Shown piece by piece: positions 54,573 to 63,185 of a stretch of 64,000 nucleotides of DNA. The position numbers were made by a program, and so were the translations under genes. The stretch spans positions 1 through 64,000 of the forward strand of contig CAIKRV010000090.1 in assembly GCA_903829945.1 (NCBI GenBank), given 5' to 3'. The notes beneath the pieces were generated by a model. That model searched no databases and was not told the origin of the DNA. It worked only from the letters and a program-made list of their open reading frames with translations. Positions within the stretch are counted from its first letter, which is position 1. Every line of letters begins with the position of its first letter. This DNA comes from an uncultured bacterium. Its GTDB lineage: Bacteria > Bacteroidota > Bacteroidia > CAILMK01.

Positions 54573-55661
54573 TAATGATTGGCAGTACTCATCAGGAAGG
54601 CCTTCATAAATTCGTTGAGGTCTCCATCCAATACCCCCTGGGTATCGGAAGTTTCTACGCCTGTACGCAAATCTTTAACCAACTTATAAGGATGCAATAC
54701 ATAGTTCCGGATTTGAGAGCCCCATTCAATTTTTTTCTTAGACGCTTCAGTCTTATCACGGGCATCATTTTGCTTTTGTAATTCCAATTCGTACAACTTG
54801 GATTTTAAAAGTTTTAATGCCTTTTCTTTATTCATTAATTGCGAGCGCTCTTGCTGACATTCTATAATAATTCCGGTAGGCGCATGGTGCAAACGCACCG
54901 CCGTTTCTACTTTATTTACATTTTGTCCGCCTGCTCCGCCGGAACGAAAAGTATCCCAGCTGATATCGGAAGGATTTATTTCTATCTCAATAGAATCATC
55001 TATTAACGGATAAGTAAAAATAGAAGCAAAAGAGGTATGCCTGCGTGCATTAGAATCAAATGGAGATATGCGTACCAAACGGTGAACGCCTATTTCAGCT
55101 TTGAGGTAGCCGTAAGCAAATTCCCCGTCAAATTCTAAGGTAGCAGATTTAATTCCTGCACCATCTCCTTCTTGGTAATCTATCTCGGTGAGTTTATAAC
55201 CATTGCTTTCTCCCCACATTCTATACATTCTATACAACATGGCTGCCCAATCCTGACTTTCTGTTCCTCCTGCACCGGAATTAATTTCCAGCACGGCTGA
55301 CATTTGGTCTTCTTCTCCACTCAACATATTTTTGAATTCCAAATCTTCCAAGGCTTTAAAGGCAATGGCATATTGTGCATCCACTTCGTCCTCGCCGGCT
55401 TCCCCTTCTTTATAAAATTCATAAATCACATGGAGGTCATCCACCTTTTGTTGCAAAGCATAAAAGGCCAAGGCCCAACTTTTAAGGCTTTTTCCTTGAC
55501 GTAATAATTTTTCTGCTTCTTTAGGCTCGTCCCAAAAATTGGGTGCTAATGATTGCTCTTCAATTTCCTTTAACTTGTTTTCCTTACCGGCAATGTCAAA
55601 GATATTGTTTTAAAGCCCCGGTGCGGGACTGTAGTTCACGAAATTGGTCTGGTGTCATCAT
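54572..55661 (-). CDS. prfB: Peptide chain release factor 2, with programmed +1 frameshift
   Basis: RF2 releases finished proteins at UGA and UAA codons. The ORF track shows only the second part, from an arbitrary TTG at 55471. Reading upstream, the start is ATG at 55661 ([21 protein letters not shown]). After codon 21 (CTT) comes an in-frame TGA (55598-55596) in the context CTT TGA C. A +1 shift skipping one base continues as [22 protein letters not shown] into the known frame, giving 362 residues in total. Domain marks are [15 protein letters not shown] (the RF2-specific SPF tripeptide) and the catalytic [14 protein letters not shown]. This is the classical autoregulatory frameshift: low RF2 favours shifting. 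A -7 box lies 7 bases upstream of the ATG. Confidence 0.95.
55595..55601 (-). other. prfB: Programmed +1 frameshift site of prfB
   Basis: Minus strand CTTTGAC: a CTT codon, the in-frame TGA stop and the following C, identical to the site used in many bacterial prfB genes. The bases just upstream (TTAAAACAATAT) contain no Shine-Dalgarno-like AGGRG at the short spacing used in E. coli; the only G-rich stretch (CCGGGGC) is too far away. Confidence 0.92.
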
Positions 55662-55668
55662 AACACGG

Positions 55669-55676
55669 CAAAATTA
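55669..55676 (-). promoter_or_regulatory. -7 box of prfB
   Basis: Minus strand TAATTTTG, an exact TAnnTTTG match, 7 bases upstream of the ATG at 55661. It independently supports the upstream start. Confidence 0.5.
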
Positions 55677-55726
55677 CAAAATATTATTTTAGCACCTCCT
55701 GCCATGATTAAACAGGTATTTTGATT

Positions 55727-57700
55727 TTAGGCTTTTAACAATTCGGCTGCTTTTTCATGCCCTAAGCTCGCCGCTTTATGCCAATCCTCCTGTGCTAAAG
55801 CATTTTTTCCCAATAAGGATTGTACTACTCCCCTATTAAAATATGCCTGTGTCATTTTAGGATTTAAGCGTAAGGCATCTGTATAATCTGATACGGCTTC
55901 AGCATAGTTTTTTAATTGGTAATGCGCAGAGCCCCTGTAAAAATAATAATCTGCCGCCTCATTTAGCAATAGGGCCTGACTAAAATTCCTGATAGCAATA
56001 TCATATTCTTTTAGTGCATAATAACATAAACCCGTTTTGTATTGAGCACCTTCCATTGGGAACAGCGAAATATCCTTATTATTTTGCACCAAGGCAAATG
56101 CAGATTCAAAAAGTTCTACGGCCTCACGGTACAATTTTGTTTGGATAGATTCCAAACCTAAACTGTACAATTTATTTGCCTTTACTATTTCAGTGGATAC
56201 TTTAAGTTGGACGGTATTTTTTACCGGAGGGGCTTCCACATCAAGTTCAATTTTCTTTTTTTGTTCCTTAATCTCTGCACGTGCTTTGGCCGCCGCAGCT
56301 CTCACCTTCCGCAACTTATACAGCTCTTCCTTCAGTTGATTGTATTCTTCTCGCCCATCGATTAAACGTTGTTCCAATTGTCGGAAATTATTCACCTTGG
56401 TACTAAAATCACTTACCCGCTCATCAATAAAAATATCTTCAGGTCTTATTTTTGATTTTAAAATCATGCCTTCAAAAGTTTTGCATCTGCTCATGGCTAC
56501 ATAAGTCTGCCCACCTGCAAATGCTCCCTTTCCTAAATCTATAATTACTTTATCAAAGGTTAAACCTTGACTTTTATGAATCGTAACTGCCCAGGCCAAG
56601 CTTAAGGGATATTGTTTAAAGGTACCCTTTAGGTTTTGAGTTATTTTTCTGGCCTGACGATCGAAAGTATATTCTTGATTTTCCCAAGATTCCGGTATTA
56701 CTTCATGAATATCGCCATTCTCTAAAATAACTTCCACTTTATCCTCCGCCAAAGCATGAATTTTGGCTATAGTTCCATTGACCCACCGTTTTTCCTGATC
56801 ATTTTTTAAAAACATCACTTGGGCATCTTCCTTCAATACCAAAACTTCTTCCGCAGGGCATCTTCTTACATCAAATTCTCCTTCAATACTTCCGTTAAAT
56901 TTGTATTCCTTTCCGCTTAATCGTTCCAGTTTTGTTTTATTAACAGTTGCAGCCAAATCATTTCTGCTGGTAAGGGTAATCGTATAGTCACTGGAGCGCT
57001 CCGCTTCCATGGGAAGACATCTGCTGTTTAAACGATGCAAATCTTCTTCCTCCATGCTGCCATTTCTAATTTTATCCAGCAGGTTTACGAATTCTTGCTC
57101 TTTCTGACGATAAACTTGTTGCAATTCTATCCCTAATAAATCATCATTTCTAAATACTTGCGCATCAAAAAAGAATGAACTGGCATACATTTCTTCCATG
57201 ATGGCATGTTCCTCGGAACCCTTTTTCATCACCGGTTCCAATTGAAACATATCTCCGATAAAAATCACTTGTTTTCCACCGAAGGGCTGTGAAGGAAATA
57301 ATCCGTTTCTGCGCAAGGAAGTATCAATGGCATCAATTAAATCGGCACGTACCATACTTACCTCATCAATCAGTAAGGTATCCATTTCTTCAATCAGTTT
57401 GCGCTTGGGATGCCCTCTATGAAATTGTGGAATGTCCTCATCATCGCGCATTAAAGGACGCAAGGGCAATCCAAAAAAAGAATGAAGAGTTACACCGCCT
57501 ACATTCATGGCAGCAATACCCGTAGGGGCTACTACTACAAAATTTTTAGGAACGGTTTCCAGTACATAACGCAATAAGGTTGATTTACCTGTACCTGCTC
57601 TTCCTGTTATAAATAAATTATGATTAGTCTCCGCAATGAGCTGATAGGCTATTTTAAATTCATAATTATCATCATCAATTTGAGCGGGAATTGCGAGCAT
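55727..57700 (-). CDS. Pif1/RecD-like helicase with C-terminal TPR repeats
   Basis: A 657-residue superfamily 1B-type DNA helicase. Walker A FITGRAGTGKSTLLRYVL, motif II LLIDEVSMVRADLIDAID, VIFIGDMFQLEPV (motif III), and near residue 370 the UvrD_C_2-like block YPLSLAWAVTIHKSQGLTFDKVIIDLG with AGGQTYVAMSRCKTFEGMIL. The fold order fits Pif1-like proteins. A Lys/Glu/Ala-rich coiled-coil linker (about 465-510) leads to a TPR array (YSLGLESIQTKLYREAVELFESAFAL, ALKEYDIAIRNFSQAL, QLKNYAEAVSDYTDALRLNPKMTQAYFNRGVV). The TPR part probably mediates a protein interaction. A near-leaderless -7 box precedes it. Confidence 0.88.
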   Translation of the reverse strand: MLAIPAQIDDDNYEFKIAYQLIAETNHNLFITGRAGTGKSTLLRYVLETVPKNFVVVAPTGIAAMNVGGVTLHSFFGLPLRPLMRDDEDIPQFHRGHPKRKLIEEMDTLLIDEVSMVRADLIDAIDTSLRRNGLFPSQPFGGKQVIFIGDMFQLEPVMKKGSEEHAIMEEMYASSFFFDAQVFRNDDLLGIELQQVYRQKEQEFVNLLDKIRNGSMEEEDLHRLNSRCLPMEAERSSDYTITLTSRNDLAATVNKTKLERLSGKEYKFNGSIEGEFDVRRCPAEEVLVLKEDAQVMFLKNDQEKRWVNGTIAKIHALAEDKVEVILENGDIHEVIPESWENQEYTFDRQARKITQNLKGTFKQYPLSLAWAVTIHKSQGLTFDKVIIDLGKGAFAGGQTYVAMSRCKTFEGMILKSKIRPEDIFIDERVSDFSTKVNNFRQLEQRLIDGREEYNQLKEELYKLRKVRAAAAKARAEIKEQKKKIELDVEAPPVKNTVQLKVSTEIVKANKLYSLGLESIQTKLYREAVELFESAFALVQNNKDISLFPMEGAQYKTGLCYYALKEYDIAIRNFSQALLLNEAADYYFYRGSAHYQLKNYAEAVSDYTDALRLNPKMTQAYFNRGVVQSLLGKNALAQEDWHKAASLGHEKAAELLKA

Positions 57701-57704
57701 CTTA

Positions 57705-57712
57705 CAAAGATA
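57705..57712 (-). promoter_or_regulatory. -7 box of the helicase-TPR gene, near-leaderless
   Basis: Minus strand TATCTTTG, an exact TAnnTTTG match, ending 4 bases before the ATG at 57700. Confidence 0.55.
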
Positions 57713-57783
57713 TTAGGGAATATTGAATTTTGATGATTTGTTTATTGCATAAGAACATTTGGTTTTAGTCTTAACAATAAATT

Positions 57784-58443
57784 TTATTCCCAAATAATCG
57801 TTTTAAATTGATGAATAGTTTCAATGGGATTTGGTGTATTGAATACTGCATTTCCGGCTACCAATACATTGGCTCCTTTTCTAAGTAATAAACTTGCATT
57901 TTCCATACTTACGCCACCATCTATTTCAATTAAAGTTTTACTCTGATGTTCATCAATTAAGGTTCTTAATTCACGCAATTTAGTAATGCTATGATCAATA
58001 AATTTTTGTGCCGCAAAGCCCGGATTGACCGACATTAATAATACCATATCCAAATCACTGATAATATCTTTCAATAAACTTACCGAAGTATGCGGATTAA
58101 TGGCAACGGCAGCCTTCATTCCTTCTTCTTTTATTTGGTGTATGGTTCTGTGCAAATGTGTACAAGCTTCATATTGTACCGTTAGAATATCCGCACCCGC
58201 AGCTTTAAAATCTTTAATATAACGCTCCGGTTGTGTAATCATTAAATGGACATCCAGCGGCTTTTTCGCTACTGATTTTATTTGCTTAATGATAGAAAAT
58301 CCAAAGGTTAAATTTGGGACAAAAACTCCATCCATGACATCCACATGAATCCAATCGGCTTCGGATTGATTGAGCATGGTAATGGCATCCCCTAAATGGA
58401 GGAAATCTGCTGATAATATTGAAGGCGCTAGTTTGTAAGACAT
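57784..58443 (-). CDS. rpe: Ribulose-phosphate 3-epimerase
   Basis: Rpe interconverts ribulose 5-phosphate and xylulose 5-phosphate in the pentose phosphate pathway. The 219-residue TIM barrel shows APSILSADFLHLGDAI, the catalytic and metal-binding block WIHVDVMDGVFVPNLTFG, PLDVHLMITQPERYI, LLMSVNPGFAAQKFI and IEIDGGVSMENASLLL. These contain the expected Asp and His metal ligands. Complete and standard in length. It has its own near-leaderless promoter. Confidence 0.97.
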   Translation of the reverse strand: MSYKLAPSILSADFLHLGDAITMLNQSEADWIHVDVMDGVFVPNLTFGFSIIKQIKSVAKKPLDVHLMITQPERYIKDFKAAGADILTVQYEACTHLHRTIHQIKEEGMKAAVAINPHTSVSLLKDIISDLDMVLLMSVNPGFAAQKFIDHSITKLRELRTLIDEHQSKTLIEIDGGVSMENASLLLRKGANVLVAGNAVFNTPNPIETIHQFKTIIWE

Positions 58444-58447
58444 AGTG

Positions 58448-58455
58448 CAAAGATA
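58448..58455 (-). promoter_or_regulatory. -7 box of rpe, near-leaderless
   Basis: Minus strand TATCTTTG, an exact TAnnTTTG match, ending 4 bases before the ATG at 58443. Confidence 0.55.
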
Positions 58456-58495
58456 AATTATTTTAAATTCTAACTTTTCAAAAAAGTAAGGGGCC

Positions 58496-58963
58496 TTAAC
58501 TCAATTCTGAAATGATCTTTATTTGCATAAGAATAGGATTCCAACCTTCACCATTATTGGAAGCTTCCTGATATCGACTGTCACCATCAGCTACTTTGTT
58601 ATAATCCCCTTGGGTAACGATAAGTTCTGTACCGTTTTCTTCTTCCTTTAAATCATAAGTCACCGTCAAATAATTTTCAGGAACATCAGGAATTAACGGA
58701 TTATTTGGGTCAATGGTAGTATAAGATAAGTGCTTACCGGGAACTATTTTTAAAATATTTCCTTTTACAGCAATCATTTCTTTGCCTTCCCAAAGCATTT
58801 TCCATTCCAAGGAACTACCTTCTTTCCAATCTGATACGGTTTCACAACCGAACATATATTTTTTTGTTTCTTCCGGATTGACCAACACATTCCAAACATT
58901 ATTTGGTGAAGCTTTGATACTTATTTTGTTAGTAATTAATAAAGGTTCTTTCATGGGGTTCAT
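58496..58963 (-). CDS. SRPBCC/AHSA1-domain protein
   Basis: A 155-residue cytoplasmic protein with the START-like helix-grip fold of the AHSA1 family. Strand and helix blocks: NKISIKASPNNVWNVLVNPEETKKYMFG, SLEWKMLWEGKEMIAVKGNILKIVPGKHLSYTTI, NYLTVTYDLKEEENGTELIVTQGDY and a C-terminal helix (GWNPILMQIKIISEL). Such proteins bind hydrophobic ligands or act as stress-related co-chaperone-like factors; the ligand is unknown. A second ATG three codons in (58954) is an alternative start. It stands between rpe and pnp with short gaps. Confidence 0.82.
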   Translation of the reverse strand: MNPMKEPLLITNKISIKASPNNVWNVLVNPEETKKYMFGCETVSDWKEGSSLEWKMLWEGKEMIAVKGNILKIVPGKHLSYTTIDPNNPLIPDVPENYLTVTYDLKEEENGTELIVTQGDYNKVADGDSRYQEASNNGEGWNPILMQIKIISELS

Positions 58964-59023
58964 TTTCTATATCGGGATGAAAGAGCAATTTACACAAATA
59001 TTGTATGCCTAAGTAAGCGATCA

Positions 59024-59053
59024 AAAAAAAGCCCCTGCACAAGGCAAGGGCTA
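59024..59053 (-). terminator. Intrinsic terminator after pnp
   Basis: On the minus strand AGCCCCT..GC, loop, GC, AGGGGCT forms a GC-rich stem followed by eight T. It begins 23 bases after the pnp stop. Confidence 0.85.
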
Positions 59054-59075
59054 AATATTATTTAATTTACTAAAA

Positions 59076-61445
59076 TTAGTTTTGTTCTGTATTTCCGCCT
59101 TGGGAATCATGATCCGGACGTGGTGCATTGTTTTCGCCGCCTTCATTGGGACGATCATTACGAGGGCCACGATCATCTCTGCGCGGACCTCTATCGTCTC
59201 TACGCGGGCCACGGTCATCTCTGCGAGGACCACGATCATCCCTACCTCCGCCACGTCTATCATCTCTGCCACCACCTCTGCGGTCATCGCTTCTTGGCGC
59301 CCTTTCTCTTTCTACATATCCTTCAGGTTTTGGTAATAAAGCTTTGATGGAAAGTCTGAATTTTCCTGTTTTAGGATCAATTTCCAATAATTTCACATCT
59401 ACTTCATCTCCGGGATTAAATACCCCTTCCATATCCTTTAGATGATCATAACTTATTTCGGAAATATGCAATAAGCCTTCTTTACCCGGTAGGAACTCTA
59501 CAAAAGCACCAAAGCTTTGAATAGAAACTACCTTTCCATGGTAGGTTGCACCTACTTCAGGAACGGTACAAATAGCCTGAATCCATTGTACAGCTTTATC
59601 TAAAGCTTCTTTATCAGAGGAAGAAACTTCCACATGACCCATGCCGTCCACTTCATCAATGGAAATAACTGCACCGGTTACTTTTTGAATTTCTTGAATA
59701 ACGCTTCCACCTTTACCAATTACGGCACCGATAAAGTCTTTATCAATAGTAAATCGTTCCATACGAGGAACGAAAGCTTTATAATCTTCTCTGGCTTCTG
59801 ATAATACGGAATTCATGATGCCAAGTATATGAAGTCTTCCTTCCTTAGCTTGCATCAAAGCTTCTTCCAATACCTTATAGCTAAGACCATCTACTTTTAA
59901 GTCCATCTGGCAAGCGGTAATCCCGTCAGCCGTACCGGTTACTTTGAAGTCCATATCGCCCAGGTGATCTTCATCTCCTAAAATATCAGATAAAACGGCG
60001 TATTTACCATTTTCTCCGGAAATTAATCCCATCGCAATACCGGAAACAGATTTCTTTAATTTAATCCCTGCATCCAACATAGCTAAGCATCCGGCACAAA
60101 CCGTAGCCATAGAAGAGGAACCGTTGGATTCCAAAATATCCGCCGTAATACGAACGGTATAAGGATTGATTTCCTCGGAAGGTAACATCGGTTTTAAAGC
60201 ACGTAATGCAAGATTACCATGACCTACTTCTCTACGTCCGGGACCGCGACTTGGTCTTACCTCGCCCGTAGAAAATCCGGGAAAATTGTAGTGTAATAAA
60301 AATTTATTGTATCCTTTAAATAAGGCACCATCGATCATTTGTTCATCCAACTTGGTACCTAGGGTAACGCTGGCCAAACATTGTGTTTCGCCACGTTGGA
60401 ATAAGGCCGAACCATGCACGGTAGGAAGTAAATCGGTTTCCGCCCAGATACCGCGTACCTCATTAAGTTTACGACCGTCCAAACGCACACGATGATCCAA
60501 AACCATATTACGCATTACTTCCTTTTTCAATTTGGAATAATACTTTTTAATACTGGAAATATGGGCCTTTTCCTCATCAGTTTCTTTAGGAAGTAAAGTT
60601 AAATGCTCTTCTAATAAGGCAGCAAATGCATCGGTACGCACTTGCTTGCTGGAAGGATTGATGCAGATGGCATGTAATTTTTCAGCAAATATTTCGCGAA
60701 CTTTAGCTAATAATTCTTTATCGTCTTCTTCAAGTTTAACAATCATTTTTTCCTTGCCGCATTGGGCACGGAAAGCTATTTGTGCTTCGCATTGTTTCTT
60801 GATGGCCTCATGTGCAATTTTAATTGCTTCCAACATGGTGGCTTCACTGACTTCTTTCATTTCCCCTTCCACCATATTGATGTCATTGGCAGATCCGGAA
60901 ACGATAATATCTAAGGTAGCATTTTCTAAATCTTGCAGGTAAGGATTAACGACAAACTTGCCATCAATTTGCGCCACACGAACTTCAGAAATTGGGCCTT
61001 CAAAAGGGATATCAGAAACGGTAAGCGCAGCAGAAGCGGCCAAGCCGGCCAAGGCATCCGGTGCCACATTGCCATCCGCAGAAAGCAAAGTAATGGCCAC
61101 TTGAACATCATTGCGGAATCCATCTGCGAATAAAGGACGCAAAGCCCTATCCACCAAACGACTGATTAACACTTCATAGTCAGACAATCTGGCTTCACGT
61201 TTAAAAAAACCACCCGGGAAACGCCCGGTGGAAGCATATTTTTCTTGATAATCAACCATAAGAGGGAAGAAATCAATTCCTTCTCTAGGTTCAGGACTAG
61301 CTACTACGGTAGCCATTAAAATCGTATCATCCATACGAACGGTAACACAACCATTCGCAAGCTTTGCTAATTTTCCGGTTTCGAGGGTAATAGTTCTACC
61401 GTCTTCCAGGGTAATAACCTGGGTAAACACCTGAGGTTTATTCAT
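59076..61445 (-). CDS. pnp: Polyribonucleotide nucleotidyltransferase (PNPase)
   Basis: PNPase degrades RNA 3' to 5' by phosphorolysis. The 789-residue protein has two RNase PH domains ([48 protein letters not shown]), with [30 protein letters not shown] and [13 protein letters not shown] marking the catalytic core. A KH domain ([26 protein letters not shown]) and an S1 domain ([28 protein letters not shown]) follow. The C-terminal roughly 75 residues are an Arg/Asp/Gly repeat tail ([15 protein letters not shown] units), probably disordered and RNA-binding. It lies downstream of rpsO, the arrangement also seen in E. coli, with a terminator between them. Confidence 0.97.
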   Translation of the reverse strand: MNKPQVFTQVITLEDGRTITLETGKLAKLANGCVTVRMDDTILMATVVASPEPREGIDFFPLMVDYQEKYASTGRFPGGFFKREARLSDYEVLISRLVDRALRPLFADGFRNDVQVAITLLSADGNVAPDALAGLAASAALTVSDIPFEGPISEVRVAQIDGKFVVNPYLQDLENATLDIIVSGSANDINMVEGEMKEVSEATMLEAIKIAHEAIKKQCEAQIAFRAQCGKEKMIVKLEEDDKELLAKVREIFAEKLHAICINPSSKQVRTDAFAALLEEHLTLLPKETDEEKAHISSIKKYYSKLKKEVMRNMVLDHRVRLDGRKLNEVRGIWAETDLLPTVHGSALFQRGETQCLASVTLGTKLDEQMIDGALFKGYNKFLLHYNFPGFSTGEVRPSRGPGRREVGHGNLALRALKPMLPSEEINPYTVRITADILESNGSSSMATVCAGCLAMLDAGIKLKKSVSGIAMGLISGENGKYAVLSDILGDEDHLGDMDFKVTGTADGITACQMDLKVDGLSYKVLEEALMQAKEGRLHILGIMNSVLSEAREDYKAFVPRMERFTIDKDFIGAVIGKGGSVIQEIQKVTGAVISIDEVDGMGHVEVSSSDKEALDKAVQWIQAICTVPEVGATYHGKVVSIQSFGAFVEFLPGKEGLLHISEISYDHLKDMEGVFNPGDEVDVKLLEIDPKTGKFRLSIKALLPKPEGYVERERAPRSDDRRGGGRDDRRGGGRDDRGPRRDDRGPRRDDRGPRRDDRGPRNDRPNEGGENNAPRPDHDSQGGNTEQN
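59155..59295 (-). repeat. Short tandem repeats encoding the RDDRGPR tail of PNPase
   Basis: Consecutive units of about 21 bases encode DDRGPRR and RGGGRDD. They generate the overlapping opposite-strand ORFs 59082-59336, 59120-59347 and 59128-59445 in the track, which are artefacts of the repeat composition. Confidence 0.8.
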
Positions 61446-61485
61446 TTTATCAGTATATATAATTGTAATCTAAATGGCTATAAAT

Positions 61486-61517
61486 AAAAAAGGCGGATAT
61501 TTAAACCGCCTCTTTTT
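61486..61517 (-). terminator. Intrinsic terminator between rpsO and pnp
   Basis: On the minus strand GAGGCGG, loop TTTAAATAT, CCGCCT runs into TTTTTTATTT, 17 bases after the rpsO stop and 41 bases before the pnp start. Partial read-through would set the rpsO to pnp ratio. Confidence 0.8.
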
Positions 61518-61527
61518 TGCCAGTAAT

Positions 61528-61797
61528 TTATTTTCTAATTCCTAACTTGCTGATAATCTCCCTATAACGGAAGATGTCTTCGCGCATTAAGTAATTGAGT
61601 AGTTTTCTTCTTTTACCTACAAGCTTCAACAAACTTCTTTGCGTTCCGAAATCTTTACGATTCTTCTTCAAATGTTCTGTTAAATGATTGATACGGTGGC
61701 TAAATAGGGCGATTTGGCTCTCTGCCAATCCTGTATTTTCCTTAGTCTTTCCGTATTCCTGGAAAATTTCCTGTTTTTTCTCAGTTGATAAGTACAT
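61528..61797 (-). CDS. rpsO: Small ribosomal subunit protein S15
   Basis: S15 binds 16S rRNA early in 30S assembly. The 89-residue protein is standard: GLAESQIALFSHRINHLTEHLKKNRKDFGTQRSLLKLVGKRRKLLNYL, with conserved QI..L..RI..LT.HLK..KKD...R..L..LV..RR..L.YL spacing. The ATG at 61797 is preceded by a 28-base gap to an exact -7 box. A terminator separates it from pnp. Confidence 0.98.
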   Translation of the reverse strand: MYLSTEKKQEIFQEYGKTKENTGLAESQIALFSHRINHLTEHLKKNRKDFGTQRSLLKLVGKRRKLLNYLMREDIFRYREIISKLGIRK

Positions 61798-61825
61798 TGT
61801 TTCTTCTTAATCTTAATATAGCCCG

Positions 61826-61833
61826 CAAAATTA
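61826..61833 (-). promoter_or_regulatory. -7 box of rpsO
   Basis: Minus strand TAATTTTG, an exact TAnnTTTG match, 28 bases upstream of the rpsO ATG. Confidence 0.5.
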
Positions 61834-61945
61834 ATGATTTTTTGCGGAAACATACAATATATTTCATTAATTTTATGCAATAAGCTGATAATCATTTTTT
61901 AATGACGTGGATTTCGTGTGGTTTTAGTTCATGTTAAAATTCAAT

Positions 61946-63181
61946 TTATTCACATGGAGTTGGAATTAACATAAATTCAGCACCTATTGGTGCTTCAAAA
62001 TTTTTATCAATTTCTATAGTATTACTTGCCCTCAAGGAAACCTTATCTCCCGAAGAAAGTACAGTATTTGAAGTTCCGGTAATTTGAATGGCGCTTTTTA
62101 CGCCATAGGTATATGTCGATGGATCAAGTTTACTTAGGACTAAAGTGGATCCACTACAATCATCCATATTAAGTTTCCATACTCTTACAAAATCTAGTTC
62201 CAAATTGTAAGGAAATGTCTGAGTAGATGGAAAGCTTGACGTACTTACTAATTGAAGACAATCATTTATTATACTGCTGAAACCGCCGGGAGTTAAAGTA
62301 ATATAAAGTCCCGTTTGCAAAAAAGTAGAAAAATCTGCATAAGTTGTCTTTACTGGTTTATCATCAATATAAAAAATTGCTTTAGATGGCCCCCACTCAA
62401 GACCGAAGGTATGCCAACCATAATTATTAGCACTATTTTGAGTAAAATCCACTGAGGGAAAATACAGTTGTGATGCCTTACTTTTATGAATTGGATTATT
62501 TGGGGTACATGCACTTCCAGAATTATAGGTATTAGAAACTCCTACCTGGCCGGGGTAATCATAAAAGTCATTATCGTAATTATACCAAGTATGTGTAGAC
62601 CATTTTTCCAGATGCGTACTGCATGTAAATGTATAATTGTATTCATTCATTTCTATAATATCAAATTCAGTTCTTCTATCTAAAACGGGATCATAAGAAT
62701 TTGACCAAAAAGTTGCCCCAATAGCACTGGTTGATAATTGCGGTACACGCATTCTGATTTCTAAATAACCATATTTAGTATATATTTGATATATATTACC
62801 AGTTATTGAATTTAATAAACTTGAAGTATAATTATAGGTATTACCGGAATAACTTGAATTCCCGGGAGTAAAAGGACTTGATTCATGGATAGCTGAAATA
62901 GTCATGATTCCATTGGTAGCATCAAATGTAAAATTATGTCCATAATCACTTTCGTCAGTAAGATACATATTACAACCACTCATACTTCCTAAATTAGCAC
63001 AATGGCTATACGTCTTGCATATCCAATGGGCATTTAGTTTAAAATCACTAAAATTACGATATGTAAATTCATCATACCTATAGGGAATAGTACCCCAATT
63101 TTTATCATTTAAAGGGGTTTGTGCATTTAGTTGATTAATATAACAACTTAAAGAAAAAACTAAAAAAATAATGTTTTTCAT
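61946..63181 (-). CDS. Secreted GH16-family glycoside hydrolase
   Basis: A 411-residue secreted enzyme from the ATG at 63181 (MKNIIFLVFSLSCYINQLNA signal peptide); the track's start six codons earlier overlaps the upstream stop. The jelly-roll GH16 core includes IYTKYGYLEIRMRVPQ and the catalytic ExDxxE motif as TEFDIIEMNEY. Further strands are WHTFGLEWGPSKAIFYIDDKPV and LELDFVRVWKL. GH16 enzymes cut beta-1,3 or mixed-linkage glucans, agar or carrageenan; the substrate cannot be told. A C-terminal module (SSGDKVSLRASNTIEIDKNFEAPIGAEFML) resembles a short repeat domain frequent at the ends of Bacteroidota secreted proteins. It starts 4 bases after the BNR-type gene, so both are one transcript. 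Confidence 0.85.
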   Translation of the reverse strand: MKNIIFLVFSLSCYINQLNAQTPLNDKNWGTIPYRYDEFTYRNFSDFKLNAHWICKTYSHCANLGSMSGCNMYLTDESDYGHNFTFDATNGIMTISAIHESSPFTPGNSSYSGNTYNYTSSLLNSITGNIYQIYTKYGYLEIRMRVPQLSTSAIGATFWSNSYDPVLDRRTEFDIIEMNEYNYTFTCSTHLEKWSTHTWYNYDNDFYDYPGQVGVSNTYNSGSACTPNNPIHKSKASQLYFPSVDFTQNSANNYGWHTFGLEWGPSKAIFYIDDKPVKTTYADFSTFLQTGLYITLTPGGFSSIINDCLQLVSTSSFPSTQTFPYNLELDFVRVWKLNMDDCSGSTLVLSKLDPSTYTYGVKSAIQITGTSNTVLSSGDKVSLRASNTIEIDKNFEAPIGAEFMLIPTPCE

Positions 63182-63185
63182 ATCC

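Noticed and set aside
59082-59445. Three overlapping plus-strand ORFs opposite the pnp tail
   Set aside because: They arise from the 21-base repeats encoding the RDD tail and have repetitive, non-protein-like composition.
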